Shown: piece by piece, positions 34,445 to 47,426 of the stretch
Layout of the letters: each line of letters opens with the position of its first letter
Numbering within the stretch: position 1 is the stretch's first letter
NCBI GenBank assembly: GCA_030544215.1
Contig: JARZZO010000011.1
Location: forward strand, 1,722,001-1,786,000
Source: Zantedeschia hybrid cultivar
Taxonomy: Eukaryota; Streptophyta; Magnoliopsida; Alismatales; Araceae
DNA length: 64,000 nucleotides
Direction of reading: 5' to 3'
Program-made: the position numbers and the translations under genes
Notes under the pieces: model-generated
What the model was told of the DNA's origin: nothing
What the model saw: only the letters and a program-made list of their open reading frames with translations
Database searches by the model: none

Positions 34445-35094
34445 GTATAAATGCCAGATGGAGTGCATATAGACAGGATCATGTTTTCCTTAGGCATAAT
34501 ATATTAACAATTATGTTTAGATATTATCTGATCTAAAGTTAAGTATGAAATATGGTACACAGATAATATGGTAAAAGCATATGTGGATATAATTTGGCTC
34601 AAGTTTTAAATTAAACAGTCAAAAAGTGATCGACCAATTAAAAGCCTACAAAAGCATAACAAGATACAAACGCGTTTTTCTTACAAGAACTTAAAAAACT
34701 TAAAAAAACGTAATTGTATAATATCCAATAATTGTACAATAAGTAAATATTAATGCGTAATTTATCTCATAGATGAGGTTTTGATCATATAATTGTACGA
34801 TTTGTGAGATTTTAATTAAATTATGTCTTATTTTATTTTATTTTATTTTTTGGTTCAATGTTACGATGTTTTAGATAGTAAAAATAATTCAAACGATTAA
34901 GCATCAAATGGACGCGTACTTTTGTATCTTTTAAAGAGTCTTATTCAGCGATTTGTATACAGATGTATTTCACAGAAATAGACGGGCCATGCCTCTGCAC
35001 TCAACAGAAGGAACACTAAATCGACGGCTAAGGCTTGCCAAACTTGAAGTCCAAACGAATCAGATTAAACACAAAGCAAAATAGATGGACTCAC

Positions 35095-35562
35095 CACCCG
35101 AAGGTTGCCGAAGAGGCCCGCATCAGAGAGGAATTGGCGCATCCTGGCCGTCCGCGGATGATGCAGCCACATCGTCCCATCCATGAACTGCACGCCGTTG
35201 GATTCGCAGGCCTCCAGGATCCGATCCAGATCCGAAACGCACAGCGCCACGGGCTTCTCCAGCAGCACGTGCTTCCTCCTCTCCGCCGCCGCGACCGCCC
35301 ACCGCACGTGCAGCGCGGTGGGCAGCGGCACGTACACCGCGTCCACGGCGGGGTCGTCCAGCACCTCCTCGTAGCTGCCGTAGGCCCTCGGCGGAGGACC
35401 GGCGACTGCGGCGGCGAAGGCGCGTGCCTTGGCGAGGGAGCGGCTGCCGACGGCGTGGAGGGCGGCGTTGGGGGCGAGGTGGATGGCCCATGCCAGCTTG
35501 CGGGCGATGGTGGCGCAGCCCAGGACACCAAACCGGAGGGGCTCCCCCTCCGCGGCCGCCAT
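35095..35562 (-). CDS. Gfo/Idh/MocA oxidoreductase, exon 1
   Basis: 156 codons from ATG 35562 to a GTGAGT donor (35094-35089); the intron to 33426 is 1669 bp. It encodes the Rossmann NAD(P)-binding domain: FGVLGCATIARK (residues 11-22), SYEEVLDDPAVDAVYVPLPT (63-82), the family EKP motif at 102-104 (LLEKPVAL) and FMDGTMWLHHPRT. I chose the ATG at 35562 because MAAAEGEPLRFGVLG fits family N-termini; an in-frame ATG at 35607 would add 15 Glu/Gly-rich residues. The exon is very GC-rich compared with exon 2, a gradient common in monocot genes. The protein is probably cytosolic; no targeting peptide is evident. Confidence 0.9.
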
Positions 35563-35607
35563 ATGCTCAGCGCCCCCTTCTTGCTCCTCTCTTCCTTCGC
35601 CTTCCAC

Positions 35608-36912
35608 GGAGAGATCTCCGGACAGATGGGTTTTCTTTTATCTGATCTAATTAAGAGGCCACGAGGCCACAGCAAATCCTGGCCGCATAGCCCCTTAACC
35701 TCCCCCGTCTGTGTCGGTGAACGGTGGTCTTCATAAATCACACTAGTAAAGTTAAGATACATTTAAACTTTAACCCCTGAAGTTATGGCATATTTACAAA
35801 AAAAATCTCCCTAACACAACTATTTGTTTATAAACTCTCACAATCTAGTGAATTGACGCAAAACTCCTAAATGTTACAAAATAACTCTCGAAAGTGTTAC
35901 GAAAAAACCCCTCAAAAGAGTTTCTTTGTAAGAAAGTTGAGATTATGAGGACGTATTGATACATAGTCGGATTAAGAGGCGTGATCTGTAATATTGAAAG
36001 TTTTAGAAGGTTAAAACAAGGGTATTTTTAAAACAATTATATTTTAATAAAAAAATTAAATTTTTAATCATAAAAAAAAATTATGTACAAGAATAGTCAC
36101 CTTGCACGTCATATCAACTTGTCAGACAACATATTGGCGGCCGAACGCGTGATAGTCTTAAAGTCGAAATTAGCTATTCCGACTTAAAATCGTTGTTGGC
36201 CATTCCGAGAGGGAGGAGTCCAAGGTAACCGATACATCTTCTCATGAAAGGAATTTAAAAAAAAAAACATTAAAACGTCGACAGCATTAATGATGACTTA
36301 GAGTCAGGGTTGGCAACACCGAATCTAAGTCGGCATTGTCAACACCGACCTTACCAATGTTGACTTTTATTAAAAATCGATCAATAGCTGCCGTTTGGTA
36401 GGCGAACATGGTCTATCAGATGACTATGCTTGCAGATATTTTTTAATGATGATTAAAATTTTATTTTTTATTAAAATATAATTATTTTAATAAAAAAACC
36501 CTTAAAACAATGTGATGTTACAATGATTCACTGCAAAAGTAAAAAAAAAAAAAAAAAGGACTACAACGATTACAATCATCAGAGTATATTCATTTAGTGG
36601 ATCAAACTTTACGTTTAGTTTCATTCTATAAACAAAATTTAGTAGCCAATCTTCGAAAAAATCTCATATATACAATAAAAAGCTTTAAACATTAACATGT
36701 ACGTAAAAATAATCTCTTGATTTTTTATTTTAAAATAAATTCTAATTTATAAATGATACAAGTAATGGTAGACTTGATAGCAAGGAGTTCCTTGCATATA
36801 TAATGATTATATAGGGTTTTTTTGCATATATGTATTTTTTAATGTGTTTTTTCGCATGTATGAGATCCTTAGGGAGTTATAATTGAAAGAGTAATACTTG
36901 TTGCAATGGTTG
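35608..36912. other. Upstream of oxidoreductase; no gene seen
   Basis: The likely promoter and 5' UTR lie near 35608-35760. The remainder is AT-rich without a credible ORF. Confidence 0.4.
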
Positions 36913-37472
36913 TAGTGCAGCAAACTGAGTCATCTTGCAACACAAGGTGTCATTGATTCAACTGGGGTTGGACAACTTTTTTAACGGGTAGGTCACAGAA
37001 GCATTAAATGCAAGTGCAAGGTGCTGAGTGTGACAAATATACGTATGCCTGACAAATATTCTGTTAGCATGATAAATATTATTTGTCATGCCTAAAAATT
37101 ATTTGCCAACTCTATGTACCTGTGTACAAAATTTTTGACATGACAAATATTTTACAGACATCACAAATAATATTTATCATTCCTACGAATTATTTGTCAT
37201 GTTTGAAAACTAATTATCATCCTTATGCATGTGTCTAGATTTATAGGCATGATAAATATTTTTTAGGCATGACAAATACTTCGTAGATATAACAAATAAT
37301 ATTTATCATGCCCACGGAATATTTGTCATGCGTACGCACATTTGTCATGTTTGGAGTCATGTACTCGCATTTAATATTTGTGTGGTCCATCCGTTGAAAA
37401 AGTTGTCCAAATCTATGTGCTCCCACCTAGTTGGACTAATGACATCTTGCAGTGCAAGATGACTATAGCTGA
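36913..37472. mobile_element. Fold-back element with CATGACAAATA repeats (copy 1)
   Basis: Outer arms AGTGCAGCAAACTGAGTCAT (36914) and, inverted, GTGCAAGATGACTATAGCTG. Next inward, GGACAACTTTTTTAACGGG pairs with CGTTGAAAAAGTTGTCC, and CATTAAATGCAAG with CGCATTTAATATT. The centre alternates ATTTGTCATG and CATGATAAATA words. No coding. A second copy is at 60276-60838. Confidence 0.75.
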
Positions 37473-38063
37473 AAACCTTTTTCATAAAAACTAGTGTTTT
37501 AAGTTTGTCTTATATTTTTCTATATACTCCTTATATTGTCAAATTCCTAGTTGAAATAAGTCCCCATGGGATATTCAGATGTTAATCTCTTAAAATTTAA
37601 CATTTTTAAATAGTAAGTTACTCTAATTTATACTTATTCGAGAAATAAGAATATTTCATAGATGTTGGCAACAAAAAGATGTAAAATGGTCAAATTATCC
37701 TCTATAAGAATAAACAATTTAAAAGAGAGAGAGAATGGGAGACATAGCCCAGCCCACCTCTATGGCTAGGACTGTCCATTACTCATCATCCAAGTACACC
37801 AATTCGTCCAAGTTAATGAACGTTTGCTCACATTTACTGTAGTTACATTATCAAATATGAGAAAAGTAGACAATATGGACTAGCAAATACAAAAGTTCAA
37901 ACATATGAGACTTAAAACTTAAGTATGCCAAAACATAATTAGGATTAATTCATAATTTACTATAGTTATAGGTATTGGAAATCTAAAAGAACCCTACAAA
38001 ATGATGTCTTTTCTAGGAGGATCAATGGGCCACAGCTAATGAAGGTCGACCTTATCTCAATAG

Positions 38064-38568
38064 AAATGGTGAGCTGAAATGAGCCCTCAATGCCCATTTG
38101 CCACTTGGAAAGCTTATGTGGGGGCATGTCCTGCCTCTCCCTTCCTCCTTTAAATGTGCGCCAACATCATTTGTGTGTCAGCACATATGAGGGGGAGGAG
38201 AGAGTAGGGAGGGAAGAGAAATTAAAAAAAAATAAAAAATATTACTTGTCTAGGCCATGATCTCATAGCATCCTAAAGTGCTTAAAAGTGTGAGGATGTT
38301 CTTGAGCGCTTTAAGATGCTCTCGAAAGTATAATGTTATGGCAGTTATAGAGTATCATGCTCTCAAGAATTTCAGGATGCACTCAAAAGTTTTAATATGC
38401 TCTCGAAAAGTAGTTTGATGGATAATTTTCTATTTTCTTAATTTGATCCTCCCCATGTACATTGACACGCGGATGACGCCAACGCACATTTAATAAGGAG
38501 GATAGGCCCCATGTGAGCTTTTCATATAGCAAATAGGCATTGTGGGGCTCATTCCAATTCACCATTTT
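38064..38568. mobile_element. Inverted-repeat element, about 130-bp arms
   Basis: Left arm (AAATGGTGAGCTGAAATGAG, TTTAAATGTGCGCCAAC) is the inverse of the right arm (GACGCCAACGCACATTTAAT, GGCTCATTCCAATTCACCAT). The loop repeats ATGCTCTCGAAAGT-like words at 38230-38410. It is non-coding. Confidence 0.7.
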
Positions 38569-38619
38569 TGTACTTTCAGCGGTGCAGCAAGCATTGCTCA
38601 ATATGTATTAAGATTTGAA

Positions 38620-38825
38620 ATGCTAATATACTACACTTTTTACCATCCACCTTACCACACTCAGAGGAAGTCATTCGATGCTAGATCAAAGAGCTCTCCT
38701 TAGATACACTTTTTGTTTAAAAGGTTATGTCAAAAATGACTTTAATAAGAATCATCCAATCAAATGATCAAATGGCTCCTAAGGAGTATAGCAAAGTAGG
38801 TGGTAAAAGTGTGATATATTAGCAT
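38620..38825. mobile_element. Short MITE, ATGCTAATATA termini
   Basis: Begins ATGCTAATATACTACACTTT and ends AAAAGTGTGATATATTAGCAT, about 206 bp. Arms of about 60 bp pair imperfectly. It lies about 50 bp from the previous element. Confidence 0.7.
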
Positions 38826-38828
38826 CAT

Positions 38829-39320
38829 CGCAATATTTTATGTCTATTCTACTTGTTCACTTCATTATAGAACTCAATATCAAATGCATGGTTCATAACT
38901 TAGATGACCCCCTCGAAATTCTCTTCTCTCAATGTTTTAAAAATAATAAAATTTATCAATAATTTTTAAATATTGAAATAGGTCTCTTAAGATTGTTCTC
39001 ATCCTTGAGACTTTAATTTTCATCTATTTTGAAAATCAATTAGAGTTGTTCGACTTAATACACATCAAAAGATAATATCTAAAAATATTAAAAAAATAGT
39101 CAACGAAAAATTCATCGAATTAACTGTTAGGGTTGGTCCCATCTATTGGAGTTTTAATTTTGATTCCCATCAAAGGACGTATTTGATTAGACAACTATAG
39201 TTGAGTTTTTTGATCCGAGAGTGAAAACTAACTTAGAAGAAGGTATTTGAATATTTTAATTTTTTTAATAATTTTTATTTATTTTTTAAAATGGGGAAGA
39301 GGGAGTTTTGAGGGAGACTC

Positions 39321-39368
<48 letters not shown>

Positions 39369-41739
39369 TCAAGGGGGTCGGCCGCACCATGCGGTCGAGC
39401 GCTATAGCCAAAGGGAATTTTTCACTTTATCATTTACGTAAAAAGCGAAGGGGGAAAGTGCAAAATGCCCCTGACTGTGGCATTGACCGCATAATCTGAT
39501 CGAGCCCAATGAATCATCACTCTATATATGTGTAGGAATCGGTTACGGTCGCTACTACGTTGGCAATGGACTAAACTAAAGAGTGCAACCCTCCCCATCC
39601 CATGTTAAATAAGTAAATAAATAAATAAATAAAATTTTTAATAATTTTTAAATATTCAAATACCTCTCTTAAGGTTGTTGTTGTCCCCTTGGGGTTTAGA
39701 TTTCAACGTCCGATCGTAAAACTCAATCGCAGTCATTTGATGGAGTGTGCATATAAAAATATGAAAAAATAATTAATTTTTTTGTCCAATTAACTACTAG
39801 AGTTGTTCCCATCCTTGAGAGATTTAGTTTAGGCACTAATTAAGGGGGGGAACTCCAAATGTTTGGCACGCTGCCGTACTCTAGCCGCACACCCCCCCCA
39901 AACCAATCCTAACATTTATCTATAATCATTCAAAAAATAAAGTTATTTGGTCAAGCCTTAAAAGAATTAGGAATTTAATCCCTTAAAATATCCTATGTTT
40001 CTAAATAACCCCCTTATATGATTCATATTTGCGCGTAACCCCTAAACTATGGTGGTATGTGGATATAATCTCCTTAGTTATGGTATTTATTTTGAATTTT
40101 AGTTGAATTAAAATATTCTTGTCTTATATAGAATACAAGAAAGTTATTAAATGAAAATACTATTAATACTCTTAGTTGTAGTACAAATATATCACACACA
40201 AAAAAAAAATCATATAGACATCCATCCATCAAAAAAATTATTTCTATTTATAGCACATATTTTTAAATAGATTTTTTGATGTTAAGTATATATTCTTGTA
40301 AAGTTGAATTACAACAAGTTTATGGGTAGAGGTCTTTGCGATTTTTTTTTTGAGTTATTTGCCCCTCCACGTTCCAATTCGCACGTGATCAGGGGTCTCC
40401 CTTCCCCTGCACTCATTCCAACTTCTGCTGAGACTCTAACCAGGGTTCCGTTCCTCAGTAGGATTCTCTTCCCCTATTTCCACTAGGCTACCTTTTCAAA
40501 AAAAAAGGAGTAAGGGTTAAATTTGTATTCTACCATACTATACAAATAATTAGGATTTGAGTTGTTATCCTCATTAGATTAAGAGAACTTATAATGTTTA
40601 ATTCATTTATTCTAATTATTCACTTCCCATCCAAGTGCGAAGGGTTACTCCATTTTGAGTAATGCTTGCTGCATCCCCCCTCCATGCTGCAATGGAGGGC
40701 ATTGCAGCAAGGTTTTTTTATTTTTGAAATTTTGTTAGGTCAAGTCTGGCATGTCGTACCCATTTATACAGCTTGAACTCTGTTTGGACAATCTAAAAAA
40801 TCTATAAAAAAAATTTAATTTTTTAAAAAAAAATTAGATCATTTGATCGAAAAATAGATTGTACGAACATATAAGACATATTGACCCGACCTAAAAGGAT
40901 TTCAAAAAAAAACTTTCTACTCTTCCATTTTTTTTCTGTTTTGAGAAGGAGAAATTTTGATGTTCAAATGGGATCTTCAACCTCTTCTCTTATATTGGAG
41001 GAAATTTTCTGAATAGACATCACTCAATATTTTGGTTAGACTCCTACTCTAATCATCTATTCTTTCACCAAATGAAGGCTTAAAGTCTAATTGCATAAAT
41101 CAAAATGTCTTCTCTCACTCGGGGTGTGTGTGTGTGACGTGCGTGCTCAGGGAGATAAAAAGAGAATTAATTTTTTTACGGATGTTCTCTAAGGCTCTAT
41201 TTGGGAATAACAATCGAAAAAAAAGGCTGGTAATTAAAGCTTGGATTAAACCCAGAACAGGCTCCTTAATGGTTAAATGTGTAACAATGTAAAGATCCAC
41301 TTGCAAATTACTCTAGCACATTTCCGACGTGGCGTCTGAAGGCAAGATGGAGACTACTTATGGCCAATATCACCAAGTCCCGAAATCAGAAAAAGTTAGC
41401 CCATAAAGAGTAGGAATTTTGTTTTAAAAAAAACTTAAAACTTCATGAAAAATATAGAAAGAAATATTTACTTATAATATTTTAAAGTTTTTGAAACATA
41501 TAATACGACCATGAATTAATTCTTTTTCTAAAGGTAGTATACTCTCTTTAAAGAACATGTTATTAAATTACTGTTTGTCTGAAATTATGTAGATTTTAAA
41601 GTATTTTTAATAGATCATGATTTACTCTAGAAGTTTAGCTTGTTATGTCACATTTGCTTATGACGACCATAAGTTTTACTTTTAATGTATGTGAATTGTT
41701 CAAGAGAGTTTACACATACTTGCAAGATGAGTGGGACTT
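38829..41739. other. Gene-free stretch with (TA)n at 39324-39365
   Basis: AT-rich, no credible gene. A pure TA run of 21 repeats lies at 39324-39365. A compact hairpin lies at 40665-40711 (see findings). Confidence 0.45.
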
Positions 41740-42059
41740 GGGGGTTGTTTGTTTTAGCGTAAAACTTTGTAAATCATCGGTTTTAAAATCACTGATTTCA
41801 AAACAAGTAAAATTTTCTTATTATAGAATCAGAAAACGTTTTGTTGGTTGTTTGTAAAATAAAACAAGAAGGATGCTCCAATCTTCTTGTTTTGGTTTAC
41901 AAAAGGCTTTTACTGTAAACCAAAACAAGAAAATTAGACTGTCAAGTGGCAGACAAAGTCCAGACAAGATTTTACTTTACATTATTTTACATTATTCTAA
42001 CACTTAAATTGAAACAATTGTTTCAAATTACACTACTTTATGCTAAAACAAACAACCCC
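41740..42059. mobile_element. MITE, GGTTGTTTGTTTTA termini (copy 2)
   Basis: Starts GGGGTTGTTTGTTTTAGCG and ends TGCTAAAACAAACAACCCC. It is in the opposite orientation to copy 1 at 34167: its right half, reversed, matches the left half of copy 1 (GAAACAATTGTTTCAA, GTCTGCCACTTGAC). It contains extra internal CAAAACAAGA inverted words. Confidence 0.75.
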
Positions 42060-42956
42060 TTGATGCACTGCGTGCGACACGGTGCAACCCCAAACCACAG
42101 GGAGGCAGCCCTCCAATCCCTTGGATCAGACAGCTGCAGCAATAGTTTAACTTTTTTATTTTTTATTTGTTAAAATTTTTTAAAGTCAGTCTTATTATGT
42201 TCAACACATCCATAAAAACAGATCTATGCTTGGACCATCTAAGAAAATTTAAAAATAAAAATATCACTGTTCATCAACTAGGTTTTTTAGTCTTTTTTTT
42301 TTTTTTTGGATTGTCTGATTGAATATCAGATTATATGAGCAGTCGGACATAATGAGAGCCACAATAAAAAAAATAAAAAAAAAATACATCCCATGTGATA
42401 CAACAAGCATCTATTGTAAGATAGTACGCTATATCTTATGACGACCATATGATTTTTCAAAAAGACATCGTATTTTTATTTTTTGCAATTATCCGATCCT
42501 TGATACGGATGGATGTCAAGCTGAGATGGTCCTGGAACTCAGCACACTAAAAAAAAAAAACCACTTGCCGCCACACCGTCATCCCATCTGAGTGATTGAA
42601 CACCACCCCGAACTGATCTCAACATGAGGTAGGGGCAGGTTAACTTCGATCATATCAAATGTAATAGAAAATAATCCGTCTTATTTTACGTATTTGAGTA
42701 AGACAAAAACTACGAGAATATCAAAGAAAAAGGGGCAAACTGATATCAACCACCCATCACACCATGCAGACTGGTATGAAGAACGGATGTTTTACCCATG
42801 ATAGCAACCACGCTACACAGCGACAGCCAAGTCCTTCCGTCCCATTCGATTCAAACAGGATCCTGAAATGTGAAGTTTGAACAGATACTATGCTAAACAG
42901 CTCCAAAGCTGGACCAAAACAAACTGGGAACAACCTCCGCATGTATAAGGAAACCA

Positions 42957-43343
42957 TCAGTTCTTAGCCTTGAGAGCGTTGTTTTCTTTAATGCTAGCTC
43001 GGTTGTCTAGCTTGGTAAAACGCTTGAGATCTTCATAGGAAAGGCTCTCCAGCTTCCTCCTCTGCAGTTCACTTAAGGGGAGGCGCTTGTCCAGTAAGTG
43101 CCACAGCCAATCAGGATATTCAGAATCTGGCAATATCTTCGGATCTGTGCCGTCCTTCAGGATGTTGGCACCGACAACTGTGGTGGCCTTGACCTCTTTG
43201 GAAATTGTCGAGGCCTTCGGAGTATCACCACTTCCACCTTTAGGACCTTTCTTTTTAGCACCACCAGCTGCAAATCCTCTGCCGCCCACTGTCTCCTTGA
43301 GCAGAATGATCTGCCTTGGGAATTTTGTGCATCTCATCGCCAT
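42957..43343 (-). CDS. MRPL54: Mitochondrial ribosomal protein mL54
   Basis: 128 codons on the minus strand, single coding exon. The N-terminus is basic and Ala/Gly-rich (FPRQIILLKE, GGRGFAAGGAKKKGPKGG), fitting a mitochondrial presequence. The conserved part is VVGANILKDGTDPKILPDSE, YPDWLWHLLDKRLPLSEL, ESLSYEDLKRFTKLDNR and ENNALKAKN, which I recognise as the mL54 (formerly L37/L54) family of the large mitoribosomal subunit. Length fits the family. The frame is intact with no stops, so it is probably functional. A 5' UTR intron is possible but not demonstrable. Confidence 0.88.
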   Translation of the reverse strand: MAMRCTKFPRQIILLKETVGGRGFAAGGAKKKGPKGGSGDTPKASTISKEVKATTVVGANILKDGTDPKILPDSEYPDWLWHLLDKRLPLSELQRRKLESLSYEDLKRFTKLDNRASIKENNALKAKN

Positions 43344-46272
43344 TGTTTTCTCTTCAATGGATCGTCTGTACTGTATTTTCTTTTATAAAGTTGAGACAGC
43401 CTTGTCTACCTGAATCTATTCATTTTTGTGAGATATAAAACATGGTAACTAAAGCTGAGCAGCAACTAACAACCTGATGACCCAGAAACTAACACCTCAG
43501 GATTTAAGCAGAAAGGGGATATGATCAAGCCTACCAATGAAAATCTAGGAGGGAAGAGGACTTAATACCCAACCTAATAAATAAAATGGCAATAACACCT
43601 ATATCCATTGCTAGCACACATGGTACCAAGAAGAATACTCTCAACAAGAATATCACTGTTTATTTTCATTTCACTACAGGATCAAATTAAAATCGGAAAT
43701 ATATAGTAAAACTTCATGAATTCTTTCTTTCAGGACTGTGAGCTTGTCCATAGTTGGACTTCAATAACAGCTACAACAGATTTGAGTATTTTGGTTTTCC
43801 ATATACCTCCCATGCAATGAAGCAAATAAAGCTAAATTTCATGAATTCAAAATATATGATAAATCTCAGGGTAAAAATAAAATTGGAAATACACATCAAA
43901 TTTCATGACTTACTAAGGTCGAGCTTGTCCATGCTTAGACTTGGAACACAGACAACAGTTAGAGTAATTCCCAGTTTCAAGACGCCTCCCAGCCATGAAG
44001 CGAATATACCCACATGACCAATGCAAAGTTTCCCTTGTTTAGACTCAACTATATTCCATGGTTCAGCTTTCCATTTCCGGCATTTTGAACTTTCAACCAA
44101 CTATTTTAACTTGCACACGCCCTCATGTGCCCTTGCACCAATGGGTAGCTTGCTGCGCTAGCATGGGAAATGAGATGTTGGGGGGAACATTCTATACAGC
44201 TCCATATCAGTATATTAACAAAGATTTGAAAGACCTAGGAGAACTTCTTTTTTTCTTGGAAGAAATAAAAGAGGATTTGAACAAGTTCTCAATTACGAAA
44301 GATTTTTTCTCATTTCTCTCTGGTTAGGAACCTGCTGAACTCTGAAGACTATCATAAGGATGCTAATCCTAGAGCTCAGATAAGCTTTAAGACCGCCAGC
44401 CAACCGATAGTTGGGATACACTTCTCATTGAGATAGGTCACCCTTGTTCCTTAGCTAATGTTTGTCAAGGTCATGTTTCGCTAAAAAAGCAGGCACTTTG
44501 CTAGAAGTGGTCCAGAAACACAAGCAATTTTGCTGGAAGCGGCCAGAAACACAAGCAACTTTCAGGATTTTCAGTCCAAAACTGGACAAGGCTTTATGAT
44601 GATGGTGATGATGATAATTTGTGCATCCGGATACGGCTTTATGATGATGGTGATGACAATAACTTGTGCAATCTTTTATGTTCAACAGGGGTCTAACCAT
44701 CCTACCAAAGAAACGTACACTAAAGCCCAACTTATGGATGCCAAACCTGGTTTCTTGTTTCCCAAACAGATCATCCATTATATTTTTTGTGAAGGGATAA
44801 AAAAACATATTCTTCATTAAGACTTGAGATGTTTCTCTTTTTGGACAGCATCCAGCACCACAGTTTATTATATACGAAAAAATTGAAGAAGCTTAGTACG
44901 AGTCCTACAGCAAGGAACCATTGGCAAAAGGGGGAAAACTATATTTTCTGAATTCACATGCACACAAACCTGGCTACTACCACTCGTACATATAAAAGCA
45001 GGCAGCAGTCAAAAATCCTTTGTTTCACCTGAGATGCCTCAGAAAGTGGTATTGATCTCAGAAGTATGTTTGACAGCATGAGGCCACTTCATCGGGAATC
45101 TGATCCTTTTAAAAATAACATCTTCAGGTATTTTTTCCCCTATATTTAAAAATCTCACATTTTTTTCCTTCCACACACCACAAAATAGCATGTAAGATGC
45201 ATTGCTGCTCTCCTGGTTAGCCCGCTCCGTCCCAGTTCATCCCATCCAATGCTGGCTATTCAACGGGCATAATATTCTACAAAGTATCTATCCTAACACA
45301 CAGTTTGATAGTATATCAGTGTCCTGCAAAATGGCAAGGTTCCAACATCTGGATTTCACTTCAACACAGATGACGCATGTGATCCTTTTGACTGATAATC
45401 TTCAGGACAGAAGAAAAGCCAAAGGGTGTTGTTGCTAGGTAGCCAACAAAGGGGGGAAAAGGTCCTTAGACTGGGACCCGGGGATACCAGATTTTTCTTT
45501 CCCAGCTTTGCTCCTCCATTAAAGGAGAAGAAAGGGGAAACAATGAACCTGTTCCACATCTCTAAACTATCTCTTGTACTCCTTATCACATAGGATCATC
45601 AGGTTCATCCTCATGATGTAGGTTCCTCCTCGACATGATATTTAAAGAGACATTCCCTAAAGATTTCAGTATAATTCCCTGCAAAATAACAGTTTTTCAA
45701 TCCAAGAAAAATAATAAAATTCATCAGTGTCCTTCATTTGACATTTTCTTAGATTAACCCTTCATCTGACTTTCCTTTATTTGACATTTTCATTAGATGA
45801 ATCATGCATATGACTTAAATTGTTAACATGCTAGGATGCTCATATGCGACATTAACTGGCACAAACTGGGAACACCACATTCTTGGGAATGTTGTTTGGT
45901 TGCCAGTATTTCTCCTTTATTCAGTCATTAAGGTACATTTGTGTTAATGATTTCTATGCCAAATGAAACAGAAACAAATTTCAACACCCGCAACGGGAAG
46001 ACAAGTTCACATAGGTGCATGGATCATAAACAATAACATGATCAATCAGCACTAGAAATCCATGCACCATGCAACAAATGGATGAAAATCCCACAGCTTT
46101 TGACTGCTGCTGGGAATCAAGATCCCTTCTCCTATACTGGAGGGTATACTGTGCTGACTTCCAACCAGTGTGATTACAAGGTTGGCCAGGAATATCACAC
46201 AAATGTTCAAAAGAAAGTAGTAGCGAGTTGTCTGGATATTTTGTTTCTTTGTTTTTTTGTTTTTATTTTTAT
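43344..46272. other. Gene-free stretch upstream of mL54
   Basis: No convincing coding region. A 45-bp tandem duplication lies at 44590-44680 (GGCTTTATGATGATGGTGAT start repeated at 44635). The ORFs here are short and unlike known proteins. Confidence 0.4.
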
Positions 46273-46422
46273 AGACTTTGAGAACTTAGGATGAACCAGG
46301 AGGAAGTCTAAGACTTCGGATCAGGCGGAGATCTATGAATTTGACCTCTCACCACTGACCTCGATCAATGTTAATTACGTAGATAAACTAACCGACTACC
46401 CTTGATTAACCGTCTGTTGATG
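46273..46422 (+). repeat. Diverged copy of the hairpin core
   Basis: Aligns with the array core through ACTTCGGATCAGGCGGAGATC, ACCACTGACCTCGATCAATG, TTAATTACGTAGATAAAC and CCCTTGATTAACCGTCTGTTG. The flanks differ strongly from the array, so the core is the best-kept part. Same strand as the array. Confidence 0.7.
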
Positions 46423-46490
46423 CCCTTTGAACAATAATATGCATTAATAAATCAAAGCTCTCCCCATTATAAAGCAGGGGTTTGAACAAT

Positions 46491-46955
46491 AATCCTTTGA
46501 AATCTTTTAAAGGATACTTATAGGATTACGCTTGATGCATGTGATTCCTTCTAACATCCTTAAATGATACATGTTAACAGAAGGAATCCTTTGAAATCCC
46601 TTAAAAGGTGCACAAAAGGTATGCTTAATGCGTGGGTTTCCTTCAAACATCCTTAAAAGATATACATGAACAGAAGAAATCCTTTGAAATCCCTTAAAGG
46701 GTACACAAAGGATTCGCTTAATGCGTGGGTTTCCTTTTAACATCCTTAAAAGATAGATGTTAATGAAAAAAAAATGCTTGGAAATCTCTTAAAGGATACA
46801 TAAAGGATATGCTTAATACATAGATTTTCCTCTAATACCTTTAAATGATACATGTTAACGGAAGGAATCCTTTGAAATACTTTAAAAGATACACAAAGGA
46901 TACGCTTAATGTGTAGATTTCCCTCTAACACCCTTAAAGGATACACTTAGTGTGT
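46491..46955 (+). repeat. 93-bp minisatellite, five copies
   Basis: The motif AATCCTTTGAAATC...CTTAAAGGATACACAAAGGA... recurs at 46491, 46585, 46678, 46773 (AATGCTTGGAAATC) and 46866, with steps of 93-95 bp. Each contains GCTTAATGCGTGGGTTTCC and ACATCCTTAAA. Copies are 75-90 percent alike by eye. Related single AGGATAC words continue to about 47200. Confidence 0.75.
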
Positions 46956-47426
46956 AACTTAGGCACTAGCTTGACCTCAAAATCCTTAAGGATACAAAAG
47001 GATACCCATTGAGCAGGTCACATAACATATTTCCTCTAGTATCCTTGCAAGTTACAAGACACCCTTAGAGCATTTGAAGATCCTTTAAGAATATGACCCA
47101 AGTCATAAGGACGATTATACATCAAGGGTCTATTGATATCCTTTAGGAGGGTATCCTTTAGCCACATTGGGAGGTATTTTGGTTGATTGACTCGATGAAG
47201 CATCCTTTAAGTATCCTGCCTTTTGGACCTTGATGAACCTCACTGAATATGCCCTTGCTTATTGGGCCTTCAAGGTCCATTTTTACGGACCATTAGGGAC
47301 CCATCAAAGGTCCACTTTGAAGAAGTGGGGGAGGGGGGGTTACAACACATAGTCTTCTTAGGCTTATTTTGATTAGTGAGACATGTCCTCACTTAATCAA
47401 TAACACATATTATACATGGTCCGATT

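Noticed and set aside
35035..35762. Long plus-strand and alternative minus-strand ORFs over oxidoreductase exon 1
   Set aside because: GC-rich shadow frames; only the 35562-35095 frame matches the Rossmann family and joins to exon 2.
36950..37430. CRISPR-like regular repeats of ATTTGTCATG
   Set aside because: The words alternate in orientation with short irregular spacers inside a plant fold-back element; this is not a CRISPR array.
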